This document shows positions 62,650 through 64,000 of a DNA stretch of 64,000 bases, in pieces. Where the stretch lies: positions 1 to 64,000 of the forward strand of contig DAIDHO010000004.1 in the NCBI GenBank assembly GCA_027459675.1, in the 5' to 3' direction. The position numbers were made by a program, and so were the translations under genes. Positions within the stretch are counted from its first letter, which is position 1. Every line of letters starts with the position of its first letter. Under the pieces are notes generated by a model that worked only from the letters and a program-made list of their open reading frames with translations, ran no database searches and had not been told where the DNA came from. Source of the DNA: Parachlamydiales bacterium (GTDB taxonomy: Bacteria > Chlamydiota > Chlamydiia > Chlamydiales > Rhabdochlamydiaceae).

Positions 62650-64000
62650 AATAGATGAGAGCTTTGCGAGGCTTAATAACAGCTCCATCCATAAACCCTG
62701 TGGGCACTTGTTGCGAAAGAGCAGGCGCGAGAGTGTATAACAAAACCTCATCTTCTATTAATTCATTCATAAACAGATAAAAAGGGGGAAGCTCATAGCC
62801 GTTAAAAAACAAGTGAGGAGGAGAATTAGAGGGATAAACCTGCGGAAGTTGACTTGAACATCTTCCAGTCAGATAAGCGGCGGTTTTGGCGCCGACAAAA
62901 AGATCCCCCTTAGTGGCAATATTCAGAGGATTTTTCTCCGATCCTAAGATGCCCTGTTTGGAGTTAAGAACAATAGGACCTTCTGCTTTAATGGCAGTTC
63001 GAATCATCCCTTTATCATATAATAGACTTTCATCGTATTCCAGCGCATGAGCCACTTCCATAAAAATTTGACCTGCTTCCACCTGTCCTGCTAAGCGAAT
63101 ATCTCGGCTCTCAACCTGCAATTTTGAAACGCTTTCACCGATTTTCTGCAAACGGGCTTCTCCCCCGCCTGTTTGGATGGTCACTTTTGAAGGATAAAAC
63201 GTACTCACTTCAGGAAGATCTAAATCTCCTCCCTGTGTATGCACTTTCAAATGGGTATGCTCGCCGAGTTGGATTGTCGCATTCTTAGAGAATCGAAGAG
63301 GGAGGCCTGTTGTTTGAAGTGCAACATCTCCCTCATGTGTTAAAACAAGCCCCTTTACATTCCATAATTGTTCGCCCGTATAGTAGGTGGATCCCCTACC
63401 CTCTACACTGTTAGAGTTGAGGGTGAGGGAGCCCTGAATACCAGGCATACCGAGTCTTTCTCCTCCAATGGTGTCATGCAAAATCACTTTTCCTGAATTA
63501 AACACCATATTCCCCAGAGGTCCCTTGAGTCCAATCGCCCCTTTAATTTCCGTCACAGATTTATCATTTTGAAAATGGAGAGTGCAAGAAGGAAGAGCTG
63601 CATCGAGTGTCGAGGTGAGGAGAATAGGACTTTTGTATTTACTTCCTATGATATGAATTTCATCTCTTTTCACCACTGTGACAGGCCCATCGAAAGTAAG
63701 GGATTTATCCGCGATAACATTATGTCCCAGAAATATTCCTCCAGGAGCCGTGTAACAAAGTGGTCCCTTGGAAATAACAGATTCATCCTGAAGAATTTGA
63801 CGGGCTTTAAGATTCACCTCTTTTGCCTCGATCTTCCCTTTTATCAACATCCGGTCTGAATTTGTACTCAAGTGTCCCACTTTATTGGATTCTAGCCATT
63901 GAATGTCTTGATCCGCTTTTAATTGACATCGATGCGAGACATCCAGCTTACCTGCAATTTGAATCGTATCGGCACTGGCTTCGAATGCGTTCGTTTGCGT
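62630..64000 (-). CDS. Hemagglutinin/beta-helix-type protein, C-terminal part (5' end outside window)
   Basis: The frame is open from the window edge, so only the last ~456 residues are seen. Short repeating beta-strand units fill it: GPVTVVKRDEIHIIGSKYKS, GSLTLNSNSVEGRGSTYYTG, GDVALQTTGLPLRFSKNATI, IRTAIKAEGPIVLNSKQGIL. This Gly/Asn/Thr-rich pattern is that of filamentous-hemagglutinin-like right-handed beta-helices. The C-terminus (PTGFMDGAVIKPRKALIYYD) is not an autotransporter barrel. It is likely a surface or secreted adhesin; homologues are known mostly as large proteins. It overlaps the flavoprotein gene by 20 bp. Confidence 0.7.
   Translation of the reverse strand, partial: TQTNAFEASADTIQIAGKLDVSHRCQLKADQDIQWLESNKVGHLSTNSDRMLIKGKIEAKEVNLKARQILQDESVISKGPLCYTAPGGIFLGHNVIADKSLTFDGPVTVVKRDEIHIIGSKYKSPILLTSTLDAALPSCTLHFQNDKSVTEIKGAIGLKGPLGNMVFNSGKVILHDTIGGERLGMPGIQGSLTLNSNSVEGRGSTYYTGEQLWNVKGLVLTHEGDVALQTTGLPLRFSKNATIQLGEHTHLKVHTQGGDLDLPEVSTFYPSKVTIQTGGGEARLQKIGESVSKLQVESRDIRLAGQVEAGQIFMEVAHALEYDESLLYDKGMIRTAIKAEGPIVLNSKQGILGSEKNPLNIATKGDLFVGAKTAAYLTGRCSSQLPQVYPSNSPPHLFFNGYELPPFYLFMNELIEDEVLLYTLAPALSQQVPTGFMDGAVIKPRKALIYYDISAN

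Noticed and set aside
62650-62751. N-terminal extension of the HI0933-type flavoprotein
   Set aside because: It would overlap the upstream gene by over 120 bp and put an unrelated segment before the FAD motif.

Overview
The window looks like a chromosome segment of a chlamydia-like bacterium (order Chlamydiales/Parachlamydiales, outside the Chlamydiaceae). The evidence is gene order recalled from Chlamydia: rpsA-nusA-infB-rbfA-truB-ribF-ychF; rpe...efp-accB-accC; rpmE-prfA-prmC-ffh-rpsP-trmD-rplS-rnhB-gmk-(small protein)-metG-recD2; groEL-groES-pepF; and HU/IHF-hypothetical-accA. Family or genus cannot be fixed from the sequence alone. Base composition is moderate to AT-rich, and several proteins have paired hydrophobic segments of the kind seen in chlamydial inclusion-membrane (Inc) or secreted proteins.

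Layout. 1-370: end of a broken IS3-type element. 371-10230 (minus): a tight translation/transcription operon from rpsA to ychF plus a THUMP methyltransferase; RibF here has lost its kinase half. 10483-18159 (plus): an unrecognised 640-aa protein, rpe, a YvcK-like factor, a HAD hydrolase, efp, accB, accC and an orphan rfbA. 18235-20633 (minus): LOG-family protein, YitT-type membrane protein and a small exported protein. 20776-21993: a candidate Inc/effector with repeated AEEFI-type motifs. 22123-25268 (minus): strong bidirectional terminator, tRNA-Asp, tRNA-Val and an M16C metalloprotease. 25366-26547: an intact IS982-type element and the stump of an IS630-type transposase. 26663-35113 (plus): the rpmE2-to-metG translation cluster.

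35162-38141 interrupts the metG-recD2 neighbourhood with an Inc-like protein and a membrane-anchored ClpB-D1-like AAA+ ATPase. 38130-40268: recD2. Then tRNA-Asn, a single-chain alpha2-type glycyl-tRNA synthetase, and on the minus strand a beta-propeller/TPR protein fused to a domain resembling the eukaryotic BMT5 rRNA methyltransferase (DUF2431). That fusion is the most unusual gene here. 45004-49038 holds envelope and metabolic genes: patatin lipoprotein, exported beta-carbonic anhydrase, msrB, a zinc alcohol dehydrogenase and an AsmA-like protein. 49080-51181 is groESL, with a terminator at one end and a divergent CIRCE-like operator lying over a near-consensus promoter at the other. It is followed by pepF, HPr, a DUF151 protein, rpiA, tyrS, an HU/IHF protein, a conserved hypothetical, an L,D-transpeptidase-like protein and accA.

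60105-61352 is a mobile-element hotspot: an orphan coding fragment cut by an IS5-type element with two A-tract frame changes, abutting a 164-bp MITE-like long palindrome. The window ends with an HI0933-type flavoprotein and the C-terminal part of a hemagglutinin-like beta-helix protein running off the right edge. A 15-31 bp intergenic repeat (core TTAAGCAAGAGGTCT) occurs four times. No CRISPR array, rRNA or plasmid/phage replication origin was seen.
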